Below are positions 8,902 to 17,079 of a stretch of 64,000 nt of DNA, piece after piece. The stretch is taken from positions 186,001 to 250,000 of the forward strand of contig NZ_BOLP01000003.1 of NCBI RefSeq assembly GCF_016861695.1, written 5' to 3'. How positions within the stretch are numbered: position 1 is the first letter of the stretch; every line of letters begins with the position of its first letter. The notes below the pieces were generated by a model. It did no database searches. It was given only the letters and a program-made list of their open reading frames with translations, and was not told the origin of the DNA. The translations under genes and the position numbers were made by a program. This DNA comes from Levilactobacillus andaensis (lineage in GTDB: Bacteria > Bacillota > Bacilli > Lactobacillales > Lactobacillaceae).

Positions 8902-9062
8902 GTCGAGTTGCTACACTTGACCTTATTGATTTGCTACTAAACGTTAAAGTCAAACAAGATGCGTAAAATCATCAAGTTTTACATTTTGAGCCCGTTATCG
9001 AGCCAATACATATTCTTTACCTGAGACACCTTTCTGAATCCGTCAGTGAGGTGTCTTTTTTG
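8902..9062 (+). ncRNA. tracrRNA
   Basis: The plus strand at 8916-8950 copies most of the CRISPR repeat (CTTGACCTTATTGATTTGCT onward) and is therefore an anti-repeat to the leftward crRNA. Pairing gives a continuous 25-bp helix. A bulge of ACGU opposite GA follows, then a second short helix, UAAAGU with GCUUUA, which is the classic bulged crRNA:tracrRNA duplex of Cas9 systems. After it come a hairpin-forming stretch (GTAAAA / TTTTAC), the sequence GCCCGTTATCGA resembling the conserved CCGUUAUC nexus part, and a terminal hairpin AGACACCT / AGGTGTCT with a T-run (9024-9061). The length of about 160 nt assumes the promoter above. Location and opposite orientation between cas9 and cas1 are known for II-A loci. 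Confidence 0.9.
9024..9061 (+). terminator. tracrRNA terminator
   Basis: Stem AGACACCT / AGGTGTCT with an inner CTGA / TCAG pairing and a run of six T. It lies immediately after the cas9 3' end on the other strand. Confidence 0.85.
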
Positions 9063-9068
9063 ACTCCT

Positions 9069-12000
9069 TTATTTAATATCAGCTATTTTAATCTTGCTCC
9101 TATATAATCCAGTTGGTGATTCATGAATCAACTCAGCTTCTCTTGTTAAGCTTATTCCAGATTTAACTTGTAGTTTGCCAAAATCAGTATCTATTCCTAA
9201 TCCTTTTAAACTCTTTGTAGTTCCATTCGCATGTAATCCAATCAACACGCGAGATATTATCGTTCTCTTTCCAATTTGACTTGTATTGCCTTTGTCATCT
9301 AAAACATCATCTATTGGGAACTTCTTAAAACTTTCCCGACTGACAACCAACTTTTCCCTAAACTTATTCCAATTATACAATGGAAAATATTTAACAACTT
9401 GATCACATATATCGTCAAATACAGCTAGTAATTCTTCGTCAGTCACATCGTAACTATTAATCTTTCTCTGTGTCTCAAGTGGTATAGCTAATTGCTGGAA
9501 ATTCCTATAATAAGCATTTGTTTTTAAACCAAACTCGTGTACTTGACCAAACACTTCATCCCTAATTCTTTGATACAAATAAACATGTGATACCACTACA
9601 TCGAAATTCTTTAAATTACTAGTACTAGAGAAATACTTCTTTAACATCACCCTCTCATCTTTATTTTCTTCCCCGTTAATGCTTCGAATCTGACTTGCTA
9701 GACTAACTGGCACTCCCATAACTTTCAAAGTATCCTTTCTGGGGGTATGAATACGTACAATAGCTAAGTACGCAACGCTCTGTCCAGAATATCCACCATA
9801 AATATTAGTTGGCCGGTTCTTCTTAATCGCAATTAACTTGTTATGTTTCTTACCTTTCTTTTGATTTACACTAGCCTTATAAATTGTCTGATCAAATAAT
9901 GCACCATGATTCTCAACAACCTCTTGCGTCACCAACAAGTGCTTCCAACTCAGAATTTTCAGGAAGTATTTCACCTCATTATCTCGATTCCACAAGACTT
10001 CTCCAGTCTCCTGATCATAAATGACACGGTTCTCTGAATCAGGATTATCTTTTCTCTTATCACCAATTAAATCATGAATAAAATTAAATCGTCGCAGATC
10101 AATCTTCGAAATCTGAAACTGACCATAAACGAAGAACCGTTCCAGATTAGGATAGCGTTTCAGTAAATACGTTCCAATCCGGGCAGCTAAGAAAGCATCA
10201 AACGCATGATGGTAGTCATTCAAGTCACGTAATTTCGGTAAATTAAGTTCCTCTCGCAATTGATGAGAAAGTCCGGCCTTGACCGAAACCAGCTTTGTTT
10301 GTTCCGAATCGTATTGACTATTTAAAATATCCGTCACTAGCTTAATGACCTGCCGTGTTTCAACTAACTGCCGGTTAATAAAACCCGTCGCATACTTACT
10401 GATTTCGCTCGGCCGCATGAGCAGATGTTTTAACTTACGGTCACTGATCAATCCCGCTGCATGCCAGATTTCCCAACGTCCGCGCATTCTTTCACCATAC
10501 TTTTCAGAAGCAAAAACGTCACCTTTATTTCGGTTGATTCTCTGATGAACTAATACTCGGTTATCCAGCGAATCATCCTTGACTAGCGATTGTGGCAAAA
10601 TATGATCAATATCGTAACCAGACAAATCGTCAATATTTAATTTCTCTCCAGTATACATATCAAGTCCGTTCTGAAGAAAATACAACATGTATCGGTCCGT
10701 CATTCGCTTTTTAGACGTAATTTGCGTTTTCAATTCACTATTAACAGTCGCGCTGACAATTTCTTTAGCACGATCCGCAAAAAGATCTTCGAGTTGGCGT
10801 TGCCGTTGTCGTGTCCGCCGTGGATTCTGTTCAGCTCCACGCGCAGCTTCCAAATAGATCCAGCTGGGGGCGACACCATGATTAGCAGTTTGAATGTCCT
10901 TAACTACGGCCAACACTTGGCGAATCGCCTTTTTGTTCTGAGGAGAAGTGTATAACTCATTGATGGTGTTGAAAACATCTTGTTTGGCCATCCCCGTAGC
11001 ATTGATTTTTTCAATCTGCGCAGAAATATCTGGCTGATTAACAATTTGCATAAAGTTGTTCTGTGTCTCCCAGAGTTGGTTCATAATCGACTTTCCCTGT
11101 TCATCTCTAATTCCAGTCAGTAGTCGTCTTGATAGGCGCCCCCAACCACGATACCGCTTTTCAATCAACTTATCGCGTTGCTTATCAGTCAGCCAATCAA
11201 TTACGTTCAGCTTTTCACGAAATATTTTTTTGTCCTCGAAAACGGTTGACCAATTAATAATCTTTTCAATATCTGCTTGCCGGTTTTCCTGGTCAATTGC
11301 CTCAGGGAAAATTTTTTTCAGATAGCGATAGGTCGTCAAACCACTATTAAATTTCTTTGGATCAGCTAAACCTGATATTACCGGCAATTCGGCTACGTCG
11401 CCATATGCACGCAGTTGCTCTTGAAGTAACTTACGACTAACCGAATTATGTGTCTTAAAGAGTTCTTCAAAGAGCCGCTGCTTCTGACTTGGACTTAATC
11501 GGCGGTCGTCAACTCTGATGTTATTCAGCTCATTCAGCACCATAAATTTCTGATAGATTAAACTTTCCAAGGGCAAGACATCTTCACCAATCAGATAAGT
11601 GTCCGTTGTCTTCATTCGTTGAATGAAAACATTTGCCGATTCAATCCGATCTACCTTATCTTCAAAGTTCCAAGGGGTAATTTCACTAGAATCGTCAGGT
11701 GTCTTACGTATCATCCACGCAAATTGCCCTGTCGCTGTTTGTGCTTGTTTTTCCGACGTAATCATTGGCCCGACATAATAGGGAACTCTGAAATAAACCA
11801 GCTCATCAAGCTTATAGGGGTGATCTTTACGATGAGATTCTACGGGATTCTCTGTTCCTAGGAAAGGATAGTACTGCTTTTGATTATTAATAATTAAATC
11901 CAATTCCTGTTGATGAATCTGATAAGGAATAACACCATTATCTTTAGTCCGTTGTTTAGGCATAAAGTGTTCCAACGCAATTTCACGACTGATCTTCCCA

Positions 12001-13163
12001 GCTAACTCACTGTGGTCATCCTTCAGCACCTTGTTAAATTCCTTGTAAAAATCGTCAGCAATTTCTGCCTTTCCATTTTCGCCACCATCGATGTAATGAT
12101 CATACGCCAAGTAAATTGCCTGACGCTTTTCACTGTTAGACTGTTGCTTCGCGTATTCTTTTAACCACCGCAAATGCTCAGCATGCCTGTCATAGCTTTC
12201 AACCATCCCTTGAGAGAAATGTTGTCCACTAGGTATGATCTCTATGAGTTGAATGGCTGCTTGAAAATCAACTAATTTTTCGAGTAGCTCATGATCCCTT
12301 ACATCCAATTCATCCTCAATATTTAGTAGATTATCTTCAACGTCTGCTAGACTAAATGTCCACATCTTCTGATCAGCCTTAGCAATATCCTTTCCCATCA
12401 ACACATACAGCTTCGTTTTTAAGCCCAAAATGGCTTTTGCCAATTCTGTATACACCGACTTATACGCTTTTGAGCTGGTCGGCAAAGCTACCAGCTGCTT
12501 GACCATTTCCCTCTGCCGATCTGGTCGACTACGAGAAGTATCCAAAATTAACTGGCTAATCCCATCCAAATTCTCCGTTGGCAATATCGACTCCTCTTCA
12601 CCAAAAATCAATTGCCAAAGCTCATTGAGTTCGCCGAACCGTTCCCTAAAGTCTAGCTTGCCCGGCTTAAACGTGCTAGGTGCCCCACGACGTAAGAAAT
12701 TCCCCCGGTACTTAACGATATGGTGAATCGCTAAATAAATCTCCCGAATATCAAATTTCCTATGTTCCGTCATCAAAGCCCAACGCAAATGATAAATCGT
12801 GGGATAAGTTGTATAAAATTCCTTATCCTCTAAATTATCAAATAACCGATACGGTGTTTGAAAACGTACATCCTTCGCAGAAAGATTCGATTCCTTCTGG
12901 CGCGTAAAGAAATTTGGATCAATTGATGAAATCGGTTCATCAAAAATCTCCCGCAACAATCTTAAACGCCACCGGCGACGACTGAGCCGACGACGAGTCG
13001 TTCGAAATCCGCGCCGTTCTTCTGCCGTCTGACCTTCTTCAAATAGCCGTGTTCCCAGTCCTGTTTGCCCCTTAACTCGGATAATATGACCATTCTCATC
13101 AACTACACTCCACCCTATGGAGCTCGTTCCAATATCTAAACCAATTCCATACTTCTTCCCCAT
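9069..13163 (-). CDS. cas9: CRISPR effector nuclease Cas9 (type II-A)
   Basis: A 1364-residue Cas9, about the size of the Streptococcus pyogenes enzyme. RuvC-I is KKYGIGLDIGTSSIGWSV with catalytic Asp10. The arginine-rich bridge helix is at 50-75. The REC lobe follows. RuvC-II is at APSWIYLEAARG with Glu772. The HNH domain is around YDIDHILPQSL with His854 and Asn877, and RuvC-III is LNDYHHAFDAFLAARIG with His986 and Asp989. The PAM-interacting domain is the last 250 or so residues. All catalytic positions are intact, so an active double-strand nuclease is expected. The start ATG follows GTGGGGACG. Cas9 also takes part in spacer selection with Cas1, Cas2 and Csn2. The PAM cannot be deduced from the window alone. 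Confidence 0.99.
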   Translation of the reverse strand: MGKKYGIGLDIGTSSIGWSVVDENGHIIRVKGQTGLGTRLFEEGQTAEERRGFRTTRRRLSRRRWRLRLLREIFDEPISSIDPNFFTRQKESNLSAKDVRFQTPYRLFDNLEDKEFYTTYPTIYHLRWALMTEHRKFDIREIYLAIHHIVKYRGNFLRRGAPSTFKPGKLDFRERFGELNELWQLIFGEEESILPTENLDGISQLILDTSRSRPDRQREMVKQLVALPTSSKAYKSVYTELAKAILGLKTKLYVLMGKDIAKADQKMWTFSLADVEDNLLNIEDELDVRDHELLEKLVDFQAAIQLIEIIPSGQHFSQGMVESYDRHAEHLRWLKEYAKQQSNSEKRQAIYLAYDHYIDGGENGKAEIADDFYKEFNKVLKDDHSELAGKISREIALEHFMPKQRTKDNGVIPYQIHQQELDLIINNQKQYYPFLGTENPVESHRKDHPYKLDELVYFRVPYYVGPMITSEKQAQTATGQFAWMIRKTPDDSSEITPWNFEDKVDRIESANVFIQRMKTTDTYLIGEDVLPLESLIYQKFMVLNELNNIRVDDRRLSPSQKQRLFEELFKTHNSVSRKLLQEQLRAYGDVAELPVISGLADPKKFNSGLTTYRYLKKIFPEAIDQENRQADIEKIINWSTVFEDKKIFREKLNVIDWLTDKQRDKLIEKRYRGWGRLSRRLLTGIRDEQGKSIMNQLWETQNNFMQIVNQPDISAQIEKINATGMAKQDVFNTINELYTSPQNKKAIRQVLAVVKDIQTANHGVAPSWIYLEAARGAEQNPRRTRQRQRQLEDLFADRAKEIVSATVNSELKTQITSKKRMTDRYMLYFLQNGLDMYTGEKLNIDDLSGYDIDHILPQSLVKDDSLDNRVLVHQRINRNKGDVFASEKYGERMRGRWEIWHAAGLISDRKLKHLLMRPSEISKYATGFINRQLVETRQVIKLVTDILNSQYDSEQTKLVSVKAGLSHQLREELNLPKLRDLNDYHHAFDAFLAARIGTYLLKRYPNLERFFVYGQFQISKIDLRRFNFIHDLIGDKRKDNPDSENRVIYDQETGEVLWNRDNEVKYFLKILSWKHLLVTQEVVENHGALFDQTIYKASVNQKKGKKHNKLIAIKKNRPTNIYGGYSGQSVAYLAIVRIHTPRKDTLKVMGVPVSLASQIRSINGEENKDERVMLKKYFSSTSNLKNFDVVVSHVYLYQRIRDEVFGQVHEFGLKTNAYYRNFQQLAIPLETQRKINSYDVTDEELLAVFDDICDQVVKYFPLYNWNKFREKLVVSRESFKKFPIDDVLDDKGNTSQIGKRTIISRVLIGLHANGTTKSLKGLGIDTDFGKLQVKSGISLTREAELIHESPTGLYRSKIKIADIK

Positions 13164-13230
13164 GACGATAACGTCCCCACTTTCTTCCGTCAGCCTCTAC
13201 TTTTGATTTTAATTTCTGACGGATAATCTC

Positions 13231-13259
13231 ATTCTATGCCGTTTTAGAAGACAAGTCTA
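13231..13259 (-). promoter_or_regulatory. Possible cas operon promoter
   Basis: Minus-strand -10 TAGAAT (13231-13236) and a weak -35 TAGACT (13254-13259), 17 bp apart, about 70 bp before the cas9 start. The rest of 13164-13450 is AT-rich with no gene. Confidence 0.35.
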
Positions 13260-13453
13260 CGATTTTGCATATAGTTAATTATTTATAATCAGAATAAAAA
13301 GTTTTATAGCGCATTACCCGCATAAATATTCACATCATGTATGGCATTCCCATGATAAAAATATTAATATTCCCCGCATTTCCCATCCCGTTCTTTCTAT
13401 AGACTATCCAAAATCGCCGTCACCCCGCCCCTGAATAACTTCAAATCTTTCTG

Positions 13454-13482
13454 TTGACAAACTCCAGTCCGCCGATTAGTAT
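13454..13482 (+). promoter_or_regulatory. Promoter of the T-box leader
   Basis: Consensus -35 TTGACA (13454-13459), a 17-bp spacer and -10 TAGTAT (13477-13482), placing the RNA start near 13489. Confidence 0.7.
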
Positions 13483-13488
13483 TAGAGC

Positions 13489-13767
13489 CATATTAGAAAT
13501 ACACGAACGCAATACCAGGAAGAGTAGCGGTTCCCGCTAAGTTCAGAGACCACCGGTAGCTGAAAAGGTGGCTTACAACGGAACCGCGAAGATGAGCCTG
13601 GTTGCTAGCAATCAGTGGAAGCTGCTTGCCCGACTTGAAGCCCGTTACCGCTTCCGACTTTTGGCAACAGAAGTTACGGAGATGGTGGATGTGAGTCCCC
13701 CATAAATCAAGGTGGCACCGCGAGCGAAATCGTCCTTATGTTTAAGCATAAGGGCGATATTTTTTTA
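13489..13767 (+). promoter_or_regulatory. T-box riboswitch with terminator
   Basis: The T-box core AAGGTGGCACCGCG is at 13709-13722 and is followed by a terminator stem, ATCGTCCTTATG / CATAAGGGCGAT, with a T-run (13729-13766). Stem I has an outer helix ACCAGG / CCTGGT and an upper helix GCGGTTCC / GGAACCGC, with an AGTA / GAA loop-E type specifier loop. The specifier is best read as ATG (13592-13594, followed by a purine), suggesting methionine; GAT, one base earlier, would mean aspartate. The T-box bulge TGGC would pair with a tRNA ending GCCA, which fits a G-discriminator tRNA such as Asp better than Met. The amino acid is therefore unresolved. Uncharged tRNA should turn on the lipoprotein gene downstream. 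Confidence 0.92.
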
Positions 13768-13792
13768 CATATTTTTCGAGGAGATGTTTGGA

Positions 13793-15436
13793 ATGAAACG
13801 TAAGGGAACTCTATTCACGATTGCAGCATTAAGTTTGTTAACTCTAGCCGGCTGTGGCAACGCGGCTAGCACCGGCAACGCCAGCGGTAAGTACGCCGCC
13901 AGTCAAGTCTTGAATTGGACCGAGTCGTCCGAATTGGCCTCTTCCGATCTCGCACAGGCCACCGACACGCTCAGTTTCACCGTTTTACAGAACACGCAGG
14001 AAGGCCTCTACCGCCTCAACAGCAAGGGCACGCCAGCCAATGCCTTAGCCACCAGCACCAAGGTTACCAACGGCGGCAAGACGTACACCTTCAACCTTCG
14101 CAAGGGTGTCAAATGGTCCAACGGCGACACCGTTCAAGCCAAAGACTTCGTTTACTCCTGGCAACGGACCGTCGCGCCCAAGACCGCTTCGCAAGACGCC
14201 TTCTACCTCTTCCAGGTGAAGAACGCCGAAGCCGTCAACAAGGGCAAGCAGCCGCTGAGCGCACTGGGCATCAAAGCCACTGGCAAATACAAGCTGACCG
14301 TTCAACTCACCAAGCCCGTTTCCTACTTCAAGAAGCTACTGGCTTGGCCTCTCTTCTACCCGCTGAACCAAAAGGCCGTCGACAAATATGGCAAGAAGTA
14401 TGGGACCAGCTCCGACACGACCGTCTACAACGGGCCCTTCCGTTTGACCAAGTGGAACGGGACTGGCAAGTCTTGGACCTTAGCGAAGAACCCCACCTAC
14501 TGGGATAAGCAGGCCGTTCATTTGACCAAGATCAACGAGGTCGTCACCGAAAGTACCACGACCAGCTACAACCTCTTCAACGCCAAGAAGACCGACGAAA
14601 CCCTACTGAGTGGGCAACAGATCAAGAACAACAAGAACAGCAAGGACTTCGTTAAACGCCTGCCTACTGGTTCCGAACGACTTGACCTGAACCAAAACAA
14701 GGTCAAAGCCTTCAAGAACACTGACGTACGCAAAGCCTTCTCACTGGCCATCGACCGTAGCCAATTGGTCAACGACGTGCTGCAGGACGGTTCCGTGGCC
14801 TCCAAAGGGTTCGTTCCATCCGGCATGGGCAACAACCCCAAGACTGGCGAAGCCTTCAACCAAGAAGCCTACGTCAAGAGTGCCTCCAGTTATGATTTGA
14901 AACAAGCCAAGACCTTGCTGGCAAAGGGTCTGAAGCAGACCGGCGACAAGAAGCTCAACGTCACCCTCTCCGTTTCCGACACCGACACCAACAAGCAAAC
15001 CGCTGAATTTCTCCAGAGTTCACTGGAAAAGCTACCAAACGTCAAGGTCAGCATCAAGACGGTTCCTTACGTTCAACTGATCACGCAACAAAACAATGGG
15101 AACTACGAACTCACTTTGAGTGGCTGGCAATCCGTCTTCGCCGACCCCATCAACTTTCTGGACGTCTTCGAAGCCAACTCCAGCTACAACACGACTGGCT
15201 GGAAGAGCACCGAATTCGACAAATTGCTCGATGAAGCCGAAAACCAAGATGGTAACAAGCCAACCGAACGTTGGGCCAAGTTGGTCAAGGCTGAAAAGGT
15301 CTTGATGAACGACCAAGGCACGATTCCACTGTATCAATCCGCCAAATCACAGCTGTTACGCAACACGGTCAAGAACATCAACTACAACCCAGCCGGTGTC
15401 CCTTATGACTTCAAGACGACTTACATCGCTAAGTAA
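13793..15436 (+). CDS. Oligopeptide ABC transporter substrate-binding lipoprotein (OppA-like)
   Basis: A 547-residue lipoprotein. The start ATG 13793 lies nine bases after GAGGAG; an ATG at 13784 touches that site and is unlikely. The signal peptide ends in the lipobox LAGC, with Cys about 21 residues in. The mature protein is a SBP family 5 solute-binding protein: SFTVLQNTQEGLYRLN, the YTFNLRKGVKWSNGD motif and AKDFVYSWQR, and a C-terminal YKFDTTY-like end (PYDFKTTYIAK). It would bind extracellular peptides and hand them to an Opp permease encoded elsewhere, since no permease or ATPase genes are adjacent. Control by the T-box ties peptide uptake to shortage of one amino acid. Codon use is GC-rich and regular. 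Confidence 0.94.
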   Translation: MKRKGTLFTIAALSLLTLAGCGNAASTGNASGKYAASQVLNWTESSELASSDLAQATDTLSFTVLQNTQEGLYRLNSKGTPANALATSTKVTNGGKTYTFNLRKGVKWSNGDTVQAKDFVYSWQRTVAPKTASQDAFYLFQVKNAEAVNKGKQPLSALGIKATGKYKLTVQLTKPVSYFKKLLAWPLFYPLNQKAVDKYGKKYGTSSDTTVYNGPFRLTKWNGTGKSWTLAKNPTYWDKQAVHLTKINEVVTESTTTSYNLFNAKKTDETLLSGQQIKNNKNSKDFVKRLPTGSERLDLNQNKVKAFKNTDVRKAFSLAIDRSQLVNDVLQDGSVASKGFVPSGMGNNPKTGEAFNQEAYVKSASSYDLKQAKTLLAKGLKQTGDKKLNVTLSVSDTDTNKQTAEFLQSSLEKLPNVKVSIKTVPYVQLITQQNNGNYELTLSGWQSVFADPINFLDVFEANSSYNTTGWKSTEFDKLLDEAENQDGNKPTERWAKLVKAEKVLMNDQGTIPLYQSAKSQLLRNTVKNINYNPAGVPYDFKTTYIAK

Positions 15437-15575
15437 GCGCCTTTGAGTGGGTCTTTCGGCCATGTAAAATCAGCAAAAACTCACCGACCCAACGATTTCT
15501 ACAGCGTGGTGATTGTCGATCCCCCCGTTGACAACTGCCACCCGTTATAAATAAACTTATATACAATAGAAGAAA

Positions 15576-15625
15576 CAGGCCTCAACCGGCGTTTGAAGTG
15601 CGCTCCGGTTGGGGCCTGCTTTTTG
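15576..15625 (+). terminator. Terminator downstream of the OppA-like gene
   Basis: A 14-bp stem, CAGGCCTCAACCGG / CCGGTTGGGGCCTG, with a T-run, 140 bp after the stop codon. The intervening 15437-15575 holds no gene. Confidence 0.8.
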
Positions 15626-15719
15626 TGGTTTTTACATCTAAATCAGGAATCAAAAATCGACTCATCGGTTTGCATGAACTCCGCAGTTATTAGCTGCACA
15701 TCATCTTTTGGATAGTCTT

Positions 15720-15851
15720 GCCGGCTTACAGCGTGGGACGACCTCGAAGACACGTGATTTCTGTGGCTTTGAGACGAGACGGAAGCCCGTACTTTGGCTG
15801 GAGTCGTTCCCCATAGCAGGCGGAATCCCTGGCAGCCGTAGTGCGAATCAT
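15720..15851 (+). repeat. Family B multi-hairpin repeat, 5'-truncated copy B1
   Basis: Resembles the right two-thirds of full family B elements: GGCTTACAGCGTGGGACGAC through CCCATAGCAGGCGGAATCCC to GGCAGCCGTAGTGCG. The left arm is missing. It abuts the 3' end of the LacI gene. Confidence 0.75.
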
Positions 15852-15860
15852 TCGGGTCAC

Positions 15861-16850
15861 TCACAACACCCGCACCGTTTGCCGGTCGACTACCTGAATC
15901 GGCGTCACCTGTTGTAGCTGCTTTCCCGGCGCCAGTAGTTGCCGCACGCCAGCCGCCCCCATATCGTAGAAGTTCTGTGACACGCTGGTCAGCTGCGGTT
16001 GGACCAGCTCGCACATCTCCGTACCGTCAATACTGACGATGGAAAGGTCGGTGGGAACCGCTAAGCCGAGGTCCCGGGCTTGATTCAACACCCCAATTGC
16101 CGCCATGTCACTGCCAGCGACCACGCCCGTTAGTCCAGACGCGACACCATATGCAGTCATCGCCTCGCGCCCAGCCACATAGCTGTAAACACCCGGTTGG
16201 ACCCAGTCCGCTTGTGGCGTTACGCCGGCATCTCGCAGTGCGCTCTCATAGCCGGCCAAACGGAAGCGACCCGTGTGCGAATCGCTATCGACCGCCGCCA
16301 GACCAATTTTTCGGTGGCCCGCTTTTAACAGCGTCTGCGTTGCTTGATAACCGACCTGCCAGTCATCCGACGCGATCGATGGCAAGTCGCCGTCGTCAAA
16401 GGCAATCGACAGGAAGCAATATGGCGTCTGGGCGCCCTGCAACAGCTGCAAGTTTTCCGATGTCAGATTTAGCGACAACAGTAAAATGCCCATGACCGGC
16501 CGTTCAATCACCGTCAATAGGGCCTTGCGCTGCGCTTCGGGGTCCGTGATTCCCGCGTAAACAATGATCACGTTTAGCCCGTGGGCCGCCGCGGTGTCCT
16601 GAATCCCCGTGATGATTTGGCTGGAAAAGTTGGTCTTGACCGAGTTGACTACCACGGCGATCACGTTGCTGTGCTGCGTCACCAGTTCGGCCGCCGCCGT
16701 ATTTTTCCGGTAGCCTAATTTTAACGCGGCTGCCTGCACCTTTTCCGCCGTTGCCGGGCCATAAAAGGCCGTCTTGTTGGCCAATACCCGTGACACGGTC
16801 GCCGGTGATACGCCAGCCAATCGCGCAATATCCTTAATCGTCGCCGCCAT
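15861..16850 (-). CDS. LacI-family repressor, probable regulator of the adjacent oligo-1,6-glucosidase
   Basis: A 329-residue LacI/GalR protein. The DNA-binding domain is at the N-terminus (ATIKDIARLAGVSPATVSRV, then the hinge ELVTQHSNVIAVVV). The effector domain resembles periplasmic sugar-binding proteins: VMGILLLSLN, HRKIGLAAVDSDSHTGRFRLAGYESALRDAG and a C-terminal TSVSQNFYDMGAAGVRQLL. It is divergent from the alpha-glucosidase gene, with a palindromic operator and a cre-like site in the 229-bp gap, so control of malto- or isomalto-oligosaccharide use is likely. The start ATG follows GGAGGCGGCCAG. The 3' end is close to a truncated family B repeat. Confidence 0.92.
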   Translation of the reverse strand: MAATIKDIARLAGVSPATVSRVLANKTAFYGPATAEKVQAAALKLGYRKNTAAAELVTQHSNVIAVVVNSVKTNFSSQIITGIQDTAAAHGLNVIIVYAGITDPEAQRKALLTVIERPVMGILLLSLNLTSENLQLLQGAQTPYCFLSIAFDDGDLPSIASDDWQVGYQATQTLLKAGHRKIGLAAVDSDSHTGRFRLAGYESALRDAGVTPQADWVQPGVYSYVAGREAMTAYGVASGLTGVVAGSDMAAIGVLNQARDLGLAVPTDLSIVSIDGTEMCELVQPQLTSVSQNFYDMGAAGVRQLLAPGKQLQQVTPIQVVDRQTVRVL

Positions 16851-16937
16851 CTGGCCGCCTCCTCTGCTTGTAACCCGTTATTCTGTTTTCAATTTTACCC
16901 GTTTCTGGTAGCAAATAAAAGTGAATTCCTTAAATTT

Positions 16938-16953
16938 AAGCAAACGTTTGTTT
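16938..16953. promoter_or_regulatory. LacI-type operator
   Basis: AAGCAAACGTTTGTTT, a near-perfect palindrome centred on CG, lies between the divergent LacI and glucosidase genes, 17 bp upstream of the glucosidase -35 box. The form is typical of GalR/MalR-type operators. Confidence 0.7.
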
Positions 16954-16969
16954 AATTGGTTTTAAAGCA

Positions 16970-17020
16970 TTGTCAGCGCTTACTAAAAATGCTAGAATGA
17001 TTTTTGTAAGCGGTTGCGCA
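16970..17020 (+). promoter_or_regulatory. Glucosidase promoter with overlapping cre-like site
   Basis: -35 TTGTCA (16970-16975), 17-bp spacer, -10 TAGAAT (16993-16998). Directly downstream, TTGTAAGCGGTTGCG (from 17004) fits the cre consensus except for the last base, and it could also be a second LacI operator. It lies at the start point, so binding there should block transcription. Confidence 0.7.
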
Positions 17021-17079
17021 AACAACTTTAAGCAACCCATTCAGCGATGATTCAGTAGATAATTTTAGGAGGGTTTCAC

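Noticed and set aside
10345-12726. Plus-strand open frames of 66-98 codons inside cas9
   Set aside because: They have no ribosome sites, no family resemblance and lie fully antisense to a well-conserved gene.
15643-16014. A 123-codon minus-strand frame overlapping the LacI gene
   Set aside because: It reads through repeat B1 and out of frame through the LacI 3' end; no ribosome site or homology.
16938-17020. Assigning the 17004 site only to CcpA
   Set aside because: It misses one cre base and also resembles the LacI-type palindrome next to it, so it is listed as cre-like only.
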